DNA from: JANQOH01 sp965243325
Lineage (GTDB): Bacteria; Pseudomonadota; Alphaproteobacteria; UBA7887
Reading direction: 5' to 3'
Assembly (NCBI GenBank): GCA_965243325.1
Contig: CBDEUQ010000001.1
Coordinates: 186,001 to 250,000 of the forward strand
Length of the DNA stretch: 64,000 bases
Shown here: piece after piece, positions 7,523 through 14,767 of the stretch
How the letters are laid out: each line of letters begins with the position of its first letter
How positions within the stretch are numbered: the stretch's first letter is position 1
The notes under the pieces: model-generated
What the model was told of the DNA's origin: nothing
Seen by the model: the letters and a program-made list of their open reading frames with translations, nothing else
The model's database searches: none
Translations under genes and position numbers: made by a program

Positions 7523-8878
7523 TCATGCGTTCCGGAGATAGCTCTCCATCGAATCGTCCAGGGCATCGACCCAGCGGGTGTGGTGGACCGGTGCCATGGT
7601 GCCGGTCATCACCGACCTGTACCCGTTGTCCCGGAACCCCATGATGTTCTGCTTCTTGTGCTTCTTCCACTGGAAGAAGGCGTCGTTGGCGCCGTCCACG
7701 TCGAAGCTCGGATAGTCGGTCTCGGCGATCAGCTCCCTGACGTAATCGCCCTGATAGCGAATGGCGCCGTAGTCGTCCTCGAGGGCGTCCTCGCGGGCCT
7801 CGCGGTCGGCGACGTCGGCGATCCGGGCCTCGCGGTCCGGCACCCGGATGCGGTCCATGATGACGTCGCGGACGTACCAGGCCTGCGCGTCGAACATGTT
7901 GAACGTGTACCACTGGTCCTGCATGCCGAGATAGAACAGCTTCGGGTTGTCGACCCACACCGCGCCCTTGTAGAGGTCGGCGGCCGCCAGCCGGTTGGCG
8001 GTCCGCAGGCGGAGCTCCGGCGCCATGAAGGGGAAGTGGTGCAGGTAGCCGGTGCACAGGATGATGGCGTCGACGTCGGCCGTCGAGCCGTCCTTGAAGG
8101 TGCAGGTGTTGCCCGCCACCTTCTGCAGCAGCGGCACCTCTTTCCAGTTGTCCGGCCAGTCGTAGCCCATGGCCGCGGTACGATGGCTGACGGTGACCGA
8201 CTTGCAGCCGTATTTCCAGCATTGGGAGCCGATGTCCTCGGCCGAGTAGCTGGTGCCGACGATCAGGATGTCCTTGTCCTTGAACTCGACCGCGTCGCGG
8301 AAGTCGTGAGCGTGCATCACGCGGCCGTTGAACCGGTCGAGACCGTCGAAATGCGGCACGTTGGGGGTCGAGAAATGACCGGTGGCGACGACGACGTGGT
8401 CGAACTGCTCGCTGGTCTCGCCGTCGCTGGCGAGATCGTGCGCCGTCACGGTGAACAGGCCCGTCGCGTCGTCGTAGTCGACCCGCCGCACCGGTGTGCG
8501 GAAGCGGATCGAATCGCGCACGCCCGCCTTCTTCACCCGGCCTTCGATGTAGTCGAAGAGCACTTCGCGCGGCGGATAGGAGGCGATCTGGCGGCCGAAA
8601 TGCTCCTCGAACGAATAATCCGCGAACTCCAGTCCTTCCTTGGGACCGTTCGACCACAGGTACCGGTACATGGAGCAGTGGACCGGCTCGCCGTGCTCGT
8701 CCAGCCCGGTGCGCCAGGTGTAGTTCCACAAGCCGCCCCAGTCCGCCTGCCTCTCGTAACAGACGACCGCCGGAACGTCCGCCCCGCCGGCCTTCGCCGA
8801 CTGGAACGCCCGCAACTGGGCGAGGCCGGACGGCCCTGCGCCGATCACCGCAACTCGTTTGCCCATGGTTTCACTCAC
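7523..8878 (-). CDS. tmm: Trimethylamine monooxygenase (Tmm), flavin-containing
   Basis: The 451-residue product is a class B flavin monooxygenase: FAD site GAGPSG (residues 13-18), FMO signature FNGRVMHAHDF (183-193) and NADPH site GTSYSAED (208-215). The C-terminal segment with YRSVMTGTMAPVHHTRW and ALDDSMESYL is characteristic of bacterial Tmm, which oxidises trimethylamine to TMAO with NADPH and oxygen. The start is GTG 8878 with AGGACA close upstream; ATG 8866 is the alternative. The downstream genes for the helical protein and Tdm extend the pathway. Three CCAAT boxes lie 70-95 bp upstream. Related indole-forming or other S/N-oxygenating FMOs are less likely, given the SYSAEDIGSQC and C-terminal matches. 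Confidence 0.9.
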   Translation of the reverse strand: MSETMGKRVAVIGAGPSGLAQLRAFQSAKAGGADVPAVVCYERQADWGGLWNYTWRTGLDEHGEPVHCSMYRYLWSNGPKEGLEFADYSFEEHFGRQIASYPPREVLFDYIEGRVKKAGVRDSIRFRTPVRRVDYDDATGLFTVTAHDLASDGETSEQFDHVVVATGHFSTPNVPHFDGLDRFNGRVMHAHDFRDAVEFKDKDILIVGTSYSAEDIGSQCWKYGCKSVTVSHRTAAMGYDWPDNWKEVPLLQKVAGNTCTFKDGSTADVDAIILCTGYLHHFPFMAPELRLRTANRLAAADLYKGAVWVDNPKLFYLGMQDQWYTFNMFDAQAWYVRDVIMDRIRVPDREARIADVADREAREDALEDDYGAIRYQGDYVRELIAETDYPSFDVDGANDAFFQWKKHKKQNIMGFRDNGYRSVMTGTMAPVHHTRWVDALDDSMESYLRNA

Positions 8879-8945
8879 TGTCCTGGCCGGCGGTCCGGGC
8901 TGCCCGGGGTCGCCCGCGCGGTTTCAAGTTTTGCCTCGGCAGCCG

Positions 8946-8974
8946 AAACCAATATACACCAATCCAGACCACTA
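8946..8974 (-). promoter_or_regulatory. Three CCAAT-type boxes at exact 10-bp spacing upstream of tmm
   Basis: CCAAT begins at 8949 and 8959 and a variant CCACT at 8969, giving exact 10-bp periodicity. Read toward tmm the boxes are ATTGG. They lie about 70-95 bp before the tmm start, comparable to the site before the glutamine-synthetase-like gene. The intergenic stretch 8879-9301 holds this array and the opposing array for the HAAT transporter, plus an AT-rich patch around 9056-9080 that could supply a -10 element. I see nothing else in it. Confidence 0.5.
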
Positions 8975-9148
8975 TGGGCCGCCACGTGCCCATGTGGTTG
9001 CGATTTCCGGCGGTCGTTCGGCTCGGCAGGGCCGGGCACCATCGGGTGGAGTGGCAACAATAATGTATATTTCGCTTGCATCCAGCCCCTAATTTGTCAT
9101 GCTGTGCGGGATTGACCGCAATCGCGCAAGTTCAGGCGACCCGCGTGC

Positions 9149-9187
9149 GAATTGGTCAGAATTGGTCATAACGCCGACGGATTGGCC
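9149..9187 (+). promoter_or_regulatory. ATTGG boxes on a 10-bp grid, with a perfect tandem repeat, upstream of the HAAT operon
   Basis: GAATTGGTCA occurs twice in perfect tandem (9149-9158 and 9159-9168) and ATTGG recurs at 9181, so the boxes start at 9151, 9161 and 9181, multiples of 10 bp apart. Relative to the transporter operon the motif is again ATTGG, the same polarity as at the other sites. The array is 115-150 bp before the binding-protein start. A weaker copy, AATTTGTCAT, lies at 9091-9100. Confidence 0.5.
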
Positions 9188-9301
9188 CACGGTTGCGGTC
9201 CTGCGGATCCCGCGGTGTGCGGCCGGGCCGCCGATCGGCCCTTCGGGCGCACCGCCGGGTAACCGACGCCGGCACCGGCGTATCAATTCTGGGAGGCACC
9301 A

Positions 9302-10615
9302 ATGTCGCGCAAGTCACTTGACCGCAAAATCAGCAGACGGAAGTTCCTCGGCACCTCGGCGGCGGCAGGGGCGGCGCTGGCGGCGACGGGCTCCGGTCTG
9401 CCGCGCGTCTCCTTCGCCGACTCTCACGGCGGCACCATCAAGATCGGATTCCTGGCCCCGTTCACCGGCCCGGTGGCGGCGTGGGGCAAGCCCGGCTACG
9501 ACGGCTGCCTGATCTGGGCCGACTGGGTCAACGCCAGGGGCGGTGTCGAGATCGGCGGCCAGTCGTACAACATCGAGTTCGTCGGCTACGACAACGAGTA
9601 CGACGCGGCCAAGGCGCGCACGGGCGCCAACAAGCTGATCAGGGAAGACGGCGTCAAGTTCATCATGATGCTGGGTGGTGACACCTGGCCGGGCGCCCAG
9701 ACGGTCGCCGAACGCGAGGGCATGCTGTTCTCGACGCTGCTGCCCAGCGACCTGTCGCCGGACAGCACCACGCTTCTCGCCCCCTGCGAGGTGCATCCGA
9801 TCTACAACGTGACCGGCGTCGAATGGCTGGCGGAAAACAAGCCCGAACTGAAGACCGCCGCGATGTGCGCGCAGGACGACGCCCTCGGCAAGCCGTCGGT
9901 CGCGACCTACCTCGCGGCCTTCGAGGCGGCCGGGATCGGGATGGTCGACGCGCCGCTGTTCTTCGACCCCGCGACGACGGACTTCGCGCCGATCATGACC
10001 AGGCTCATGGCCGGGAACCCGGACATTCTCTGCCTGGACACCTGCTACGCGGACTACGTCCACCCGCTCTGCGAACAGGCGTTCCAGCAGGGTTACCAGG
10101 GGCAGATCATCTCCTGCACCGCCGACTTCTATCAGAAGATCATCGAGAAGACGTCGGAGGAGTTCATGGAAGGCTTCATCTTCCAGTTCCCGGACTTCGA
10201 CGACCCGGCGCTGAACGGCGAGGGGGTGAATTTCGTCAACCCGAACGAGTTCTACGCCGAATACGCCAATCGTTTCGGGGCGTCCGAATGGAGCGCCGTT
10301 TCCTGGGAATACGCCTCGATCATGGATCTCTGGGCGGACGCGGCGACCAGGGCCGGCAGCGCCGAACCGGCGGACGTCCTGTCGGCGATGAAGGCCGATG
10401 GCACCGGCAAGCACGCATTCGGCACCGCCGACTGGTGGGGAGAAGAGCTGTTCGGGATCGACAACGCCCTGGTCGGCAACTGGCCGGTGGTGGTGATCGA
10501 GGGCGGCAAGGCCAGGATCAAGGCCTTCAAGTCCATTCCCGCCTGGTGGGACAAGCACAAGGACTTGATGATCAAGCACATGACGGATCTGGGCCAAATG
10601 TGGAACCAGCGCTGA
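9302..10615 (+). CDS. HAAT-type ABC transporter substrate-binding protein (Tat-exported)
   Basis: The 437-residue protein begins with a twin-arginine signal (SRRKFLGTSAAAG, then a hydrophobic stretch to SFADSHG), followed by a type I periplasmic binding fold (Peripla_BP_6): TIKIGFLAPFTGPVAAWG at the N-lobe and paired Rossmann-like lobes to the end. Start ATG 9302 follows GGGAGGC. It heads an operon with two permeases and two ATPases and carries the phased ATTGG array upstream. Known members bind branched-chain amino acids, amides, urea or aromatic acids. Here, next to tmm and sharing its boxes, a methylated amine or related nitrogen compound is a reasonable inferred ligand. Confidence 0.9.
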   Translation: MSRKSLDRKISRRKFLGTSAAAGAALAATGSGLPRVSFADSHGGTIKIGFLAPFTGPVAAWGKPGYDGCLIWADWVNARGGVEIGGQSYNIEFVGYDNEYDAAKARTGANKLIREDGVKFIMMLGGDTWPGAQTVAEREGMLFSTLLPSDLSPDSTTLLAPCEVHPIYNVTGVEWLAENKPELKTAAMCAQDDALGKPSVATYLAAFEAAGIGMVDAPLFFDPATTDFAPIMTRLMAGNPDILCLDTCYADYVHPLCEQAFQQGYQGQIISCTADFYQKIIEKTSEEFMEGFIFQFPDFDDPALNGEGVNFVNPNEFYAEYANRFGASEWSAVSWEYASIMDLWADAATRAGSAEPADVLSAMKADGTGKHAFGTADWWGEELFGIDNALVGNWPVVVIEGGKARIKAFKSIPAWWDKHKDLMIKHMTDLGQMWNQR

Positions 10616-10723
10616 CAGCACGCCGCGTTCCGCACGGCCCCGCTGCCGTGCTAAAACAAGCCGCCGGACCGGGCGCCGCCCGGTCCCGGCGGCGTTTCTC
10701 CGCCCAGCCGGCGAGGCCCGCCG

Positions 10724-11587
10724 ATGGACCTGCTTTGGCAGACGGCCGTCAACGCGACGTATGCCGCCAGCTACATGGCGCTGATCGCCGTCGGGCTGGT
10801 CATGATCTTCGGCGTCATGGGCGTCATCAACTTCGCCCATGGCGAGCTGTACATGGTGGGCGCCTATTGCGTGGCGTTCCTGTACGCCCAGGAGAACTTC
10901 CCCTTCCTGCTCGCGGTCGCGGCGGGCCTGGTCTTCGTCGGCCTGGTCGGCCTCCTCATGGAACGCACCATGTTCCGCCCGTTGCGCAACAATCCGCTGG
11001 GCGGCCTCATCGCCTCGATCGGCTTCCTGCTGATCCTCCAGACGCTGGCCGTATTCGGGTTCGGCCGGCGCATGGGCCATGTCCCGCCCTCGACCCAGGG
11101 TAAGATCGAGATATTCGGCGCGATCCTGACCCATCAGCGGTTGTTCGTGGTCGTCGCCGCCGTCCTGCTGCTGATCGCCCTGTGGGTCTTCCTGAAACGC
11201 TCGAAGTTCGGCCGGGCGCTGCGCGCCTGCGCCCAGGATGCCGAGGCGGCCTCCCTGCAGGGCATCTCGATGAACCAGACGGCGCGCGTCGCCATGTTCA
11301 TCGGCGCCGCTCTGGCGGGCGTTGCCGGCGCGTTGACGGCGCCCCTGGTCAACCCCACGCCCTACATCGGCCACTCGATCATCGTCACCGCCTTCATCAT
11401 CATCATCGTCGGCGGCGTGGGCAGCCTCGAAGGCGCGGTCATCGCCGCGGTGCTGTACGCCTTTGTCCACACGTTCGTCACGACCTTCTTCGACGGGGTG
11501 ATCGCCAACATCGTCGGGCTGGCCCTGATGCTCGCCGTGCTGGTGGTGCGGCCCACCGGCCTGTTCGGAGCGAAGGAACGTGCCTGA
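10724..11587 (+). CDS. livH: Branched-chain-type ABC transporter permease, LivH family
   Basis: The 287-residue integral membrane protein has about eight hydrophobic segments and the LivH hallmark near the N-terminus (GVMGVINFAHGELYMVGAY) and toward the end (IIIVGGVGSLEGAVIAA). It forms one half of the transmembrane channel with the LivM-like protein encoded directly downstream. The start ATG 10724 lies 108 bp after the binding-protein stop. The LivM gene overlaps its end by 8 bp, indicating cotranslation. Substrate follows the binding protein at 9302. Confidence 0.9.
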   Translation: MDLLWQTAVNATYAASYMALIAVGLVMIFGVMGVINFAHGELYMVGAYCVAFLYAQENFPFLLAVAAGLVFVGLVGLLMERTMFRPLRNNPLGGLIASIGFLLILQTLAVFGFGRRMGHVPPSTQGKIEIFGAILTHQRLFVVVAAVLLLIALWVFLKRSKFGRALRACAQDAEAASLQGISMNQTARVAMFIGAALAGVAGALTAPLVNPTPYIGHSIIVTAFIIIIVGGVGSLEGAVIAAVLYAFVHTFVTTFFDGVIANIVGLALMLAVLVVRPTGLFGAKERA

Positions 11588-12626
11588 GCCGGCGCGTCCG
11601 ACGCCGGGAGGCGGGATCGCGAAGCCGATCCGGCGGCTCGCCTGGCGGTTGCGGTTCGTCTTCCTGTTCGCGGCGCTCGCGGTGCTGCCCTGGCTGCTGA
11701 GCTATTCGCAGCAGGAAATCGCGGTCCTGCTCGTCATCAACGTGCTGCTGGTCTCCAGCTACCGGCTCCTCACGCTGACCGGCGAATGGTCGCTCGGCCA
11801 TGTCGTCATCATGGGGGTCGGTGCCTATGCCAGCGCCTTGCTGGCGAAGCAGCTCGGCGTGCCGGTGCCGCTGTCCATGCTGCTGGGCGCCGGCGTCGCG
11901 GCCGCGAGCGCCGCCGTCCTCAGCTTCCCGCTGTTCCGGATGAAGGGCTTCTATTTCCTGATCGGGTCGTTCGCGGCCGGCGAAATCATTCGCCTGATCT
12001 GGAAGCGCTTCACCGATCCCTTCGGCGGGCCGAAGGGGCTGAAGCGCATCGATCCCTTTCCGGACATCGACGCCGGGTTCCTGACGATCGATTTCTACGA
12101 GCCGGTCAACTACTACTATCTGGCGCTGATCGTCGTCTCGGCGTCGTTGTTTCTCCTCTACCGGATCGAGAGATCGCGTATCGGGCTGACCTTCCACGCG
12201 ATCCATTGGCAGGACCGGCTCGCCGAATCCGTTGGCGTCGACACGTTCCGCTACCGAACGCTCGCCTTCGTCGTCGCGTCGTTCTTCGCCGGGATCGCGG
12301 GCGGTCTGTACGCCCACTACGTCGGCGCGGTGAACCCCACCCGTTTCAGCGTCGACCAGATGGTCTACGTCCTAGTCTGGGCGGTCGTCGGCGGCACCGC
12401 GACCTTCTACGGCCCGATTCTCGGTGTCGTCGCGCTCACCGTCGTCAACGAGATCGTCCTGCGCGAGCTGGGCGTGGTCACGGCGCGGCCCCTCATCTAC
12501 GGCGCCATCCTGATTCTCTCGGTTCTCTACCTCCCCAACGGGCTCGAGAGCCTCGGGCCGCGGCTGCGGGCCCTGTGGCGGCGCCGGTGGGGCGCCGCGG
12601 CCGCGGCCCGGGGAGAGGCCGCGTGA
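11580..12626 (+). CDS. livM: Branched-chain-type ABC transporter permease, LivM family
   Basis: The 348-residue membrane protein has LivM features: LLTLTGEWSLGHVVIMGVGAY near residue 70, a hydrophilic loop with FTDPFGGPKGL, and VWAVVGGTATFYGPILG in the C-terminal half. It starts at GTG 11580 inside livH and its TGA overlaps the GTG of the ATPase gene, so the operon is translationally coupled. It pairs with LivH to form the inner-membrane channel. Confidence 0.9.
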   Translation: MPEPARPTPGGGIAKPIRRLAWRLRFVFLFAALAVLPWLLSYSQQEIAVLLVINVLLVSSYRLLTLTGEWSLGHVVIMGVGAYASALLAKQLGVPVPLSMLLGAGVAAASAAVLSFPLFRMKGFYFLIGSFAAGEIIRLIWKRFTDPFGGPKGLKRIDPFPDIDAGFLTIDFYEPVNYYYLALIVVSASLFLLYRIERSRIGLTFHAIHWQDRLAESVGVDTFRYRTLAFVVASFFAGIAGGLYAHYVGAVNPTRFSVDQMVYVLVWAVVGGTATFYGPILGVVALTVVNEIVLRELGVVTARPLIYGAILILSVLYLPNGLESLGPRLRALWRRRWGAAAAARGEAA

Positions 12627-13420
12627 ACGGGCGCGACGACGGGCCGGTCCTGGAAGCGCGCGGGCTCACCCGCCGGTTCGGCGGCCTGGTGGCGGTCGAC
12701 GACTTCAGCTTCTCGGTGCGCGCGGGCGCCATCCACGGCCTGATCGGCCCGAACGGCGCGGGGAAGACGACGACCTTCAACGTGATCAGCGGCTTCTACG
12801 CGCCGACCGCCGGGCGGGTGTTCTTCCGCGGCCTCGACGTTTCGGGCCGCAAGACCAGCGCGCTCGCCGCCATGGGGCTGGTTCGCACGTTCCAGGGTTC
12901 GACCCTGTTCCAGGAGCTCTCGGTCCTGGAGAACGTTCGGGTCGGATGCCATCTCAGCGCCCGCGCCGGCTTCTTCAGCCGCCTGCTCGGCACGGATCGC
13001 CGCGCCGAGCGCAAGGCCGATGCCCGGGCGCGGGAATCGCTAGCCTTCTTCGGCCTGGAGGACCTGGCTCACGAGCTTGTGTCGAACCTGCCGCACGGCC
13101 ATCAACGCGTGCTCGGCATGGCGATTGCCCTGGCGTCGGAACCGGCAGTGCTGCTGCTCGACGAACCGTTCACCGGCATGAACCCGGAGGAGACCGGACG
13201 CATGATGACGCTGGTCCGGCGCATCCGCGACCGCGGCGTCACCGTCATGCTGGTCGAGCACGACATGCGCGCGGTGATGAACCTCTGCGACGTCGTCACG
13301 GTGATGAATTTCGGCGCCCTCCTGGTCGAGGGTACGCCCGACGCGGTCCGCAACGATCCCGCGGTCATCGAAGCCTATCTCGGCTCGGCCACGGCCCACG
13401 GAGCGGGTAATGCTGCTTGA
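12623..13420 (+). CDS. livG: HAAT ABC transporter ATP-binding protein, LivG family
   Basis: The 265-residue ATPase has Walker A GPNGAGKTTT, a signature region NLPHGHQRVLGMAIAL (a HAAT variant of LSGGQ), Walker B AVLLLDEPFTG and the switch histidine in LVEHDMRAV. Start GTG 12623 overlaps the preceding stop as GTGA. Its own end overlaps the next ATPase gene by 11 bp. It should energise the LivHM-like channel on the cytoplasmic side as a heterodimer with the LivF-like ATPase. Confidence 0.9.
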   Translation: MNGRDDGPVLEARGLTRRFGGLVAVDDFSFSVRAGAIHGLIGPNGAGKTTTFNVISGFYAPTAGRVFFRGLDVSGRKTSALAAMGLVRTFQGSTLFQELSVLENVRVGCHLSARAGFFSRLLGTDRRAERKADARARESLAFFGLEDLAHELVSNLPHGHQRVLGMAIALASEPAVLLLDEPFTGMNPEETGRMMTLVRRIRDRGVTVMLVEHDMRAVMNLCDVVTVMNFGALLVEGTPDAVRNDPAVIEAYLGSATAHGAGNAA

Positions 13421-14117
13421 GCTCCGCGATATCGATGTCCGCTACCAGAAGACCGCGGCGCTCAAGGGTGTGTCCATGGAGGTGCCGCCCGGCGGCATCG
13501 TCACGATCATCGGCGCGAACGGCGCCGGCAAGACCACGACCCTGCGGGCCATCTCCGGCCTCGAGCCGCTGGCCCGGGGAGAAATCCGCTTCGACGACGC
13601 GAGGATCGACGGACTGGCGCCCGAGGAGATCGTCCGCCGCGGCATCGCCCACGTGCCGGAAGGCCGGCGCGTGTTCCCGGATCTGACGGTGGAGGAAAAC
13701 CTGCATACCGGCGCCTTCCTGCGTTCGGACAAGGCCGCCGTCCGGGCTTCGCTGGCGGAGGTCTTCGACCGCTTTCCGCGCCTCGCCGAACGGCGTCGGC
13801 AGTGGGCGCGGTCCATGTCCGGCGGGGAGCAGCAGATGCTGGCGATCGGCCGGGCGTTGATGAGCGCGCCCCGGGTGCTGCTGCTGGACGAGCCGTCGAT
13901 GGGTCTTTCGCCGGTGATGGTCCAGGAAATCGCACGGATCGTCACCGAAATCTCGGGGCGCGGCATCCCGGTGGTGCTGGTCGAACAGAACGCGGAGATG
14001 GCGCTGCTGCTGGCGCAGTACGCCTACGTGCTGGAAACCGGCACCGTGGCGCTGGAGGGGCCGGCGAGCGACCTGCACGAGAACGCGCACGTCCGCCGCG
14101 CCTATCTCGGCGGGTAG
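13410..14117 (+). CDS. livF: HAAT ABC transporter ATP-binding protein, LivF family
   Basis: The 235-residue product has Walker A GANGAGKTTTLR, signature MSGGEQQMLAIGRAL, Walker B RVLLLDEPSMGL and switch LVEQNAEMAL, all in the LivF style. It is the last gene of the five-gene transporter operon and converges with the sarcosine-oxidase-like gamma gene across a 71-bp gap containing hairpins. Confidence 0.9.
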   Translation: MLLELRDIDVRYQKTAALKGVSMEVPPGGIVTIIGANGAGKTTTLRAISGLEPLARGEIRFDDARIDGLAPEEIVRRGIAHVPEGRRVFPDLTVEENLHTGAFLRSDKAAVRASLAEVFDRFPRLAERRRQWARSMSGGEQQMLAIGRALMSAPRVLLLDEPSMGLSPVMVQEIARIVTEISGRGIPVVLVEQNAEMALLLAQYAYVLETGTVALEGPASDLHENAHVRRAYLGG

Positions 14118-14128
14118 CGCACGCGAGA

Positions 14129-14186
14129 CGCCGCCAGGGGAACGGGAAGCCTCGGCGGCGGAGGGACGGCCCGCCGCGCGCGTCCC
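14129..14186. terminator. GC-rich hairpins between convergent operons
   Basis: The gap between the transporter operon (plus) and the soxBDAG-like operon (minus) contains CGCCGCCAGG (14129-14138) facing CCT-CGGCGGCG (14151-14160), and GGGACG (14163-14168) facing CGTCCC (14181-14186). There are no clear T-runs, so these are only candidate two-way terminators. Confidence 0.35.
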
Positions 14187-14188
14187 GG

Positions 14189-14767
14189 CTACGGTTCGGT
14201 CGCGTTCTCCACGGACAGTTCGACCGCATGCCGGAAGGACCGCGCCGACGACCGGGGGCTCATGAGGAAAAAGCTGTCGGGGCCGTCGCGCAGGACGATG
14301 ACGGCGAGATGCTCCATCGCGGTCCGCGCCACCCGGCCTTGCGGAAAGGCCCGGTCGTCGAGGTCGAGCGGGCAGATGCGCTCCAGCGCGACCCGGACAC
14401 CGGCGCCCGCCAGGCGCAGCATGGCCCAGCTGTCCGACTGGTCGGTGATGTAGGCCGCGGGCCCGAGTGCGGCCGCGACGGTTGCCGCCGCGCGGTCCGG
14501 GTCCGGCGGTTCGAACAGAATGAACACCTGGTCCGGTTGCATCCCGAGGACGCGGGCGGCGTGCCGGTTGCCGCGCGTCGATTCGCCGGTTGCCGGACGC
14601 GTCGCGCCGAACCCGCTCGCGAGCGCGGCGGAGAAGGCCTCGTCGCCGCCCCGGGGGACGGCCGCCGACACCAGGGCGAGGCCGGAGACCTCGGCCGCCG
14701 CGACCGCGCCGGTCGCGCGATCGTAGCCGTCCAGCGGCGAGCGCGCCGCGAGCGGGCGGTCAGGCAC
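14189..14767 (-). CDS. soxG: Sarcosine oxidase-family gamma subunit (SoxG/MgdD-like)
   Basis: The 192-residue protein begins VPDRPLAARSPLDGY at GTG 14767, overlapping the stop of the alpha gene by 8 bp. The SPLDG motif near the N-terminus and the C-terminal region (RVALERICPLDLDDRAFPQG, then MEHLAVIVLRDGPDSFFLM) are typical of SoxG, a small T-protein-like subunit of heterotetrameric sarcosine oxidase. It is the last gene of a beta-delta-alpha-gamma operon. The same subunit set makes N-methylglutamate dehydrogenase (MgdABCD), and in this cluster that is an equally good reading. Confidence 0.82.
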   Translation of the reverse strand: MPDRPLAARSPLDGYDRATGAVAAAEVSGLALVSAAVPRGGDEAFSAALASGFGATRPATGESTRGNRHAARVLGMQPDQVFILFEPPDPDRAAATVAAALGPAAYITDQSDSWAMLRLAGAGVRVALERICPLDLDDRAFPQGRVARTAMEHLAVIVLRDGPDSFFLMSPRSSARSFRHAVELSVENATEP

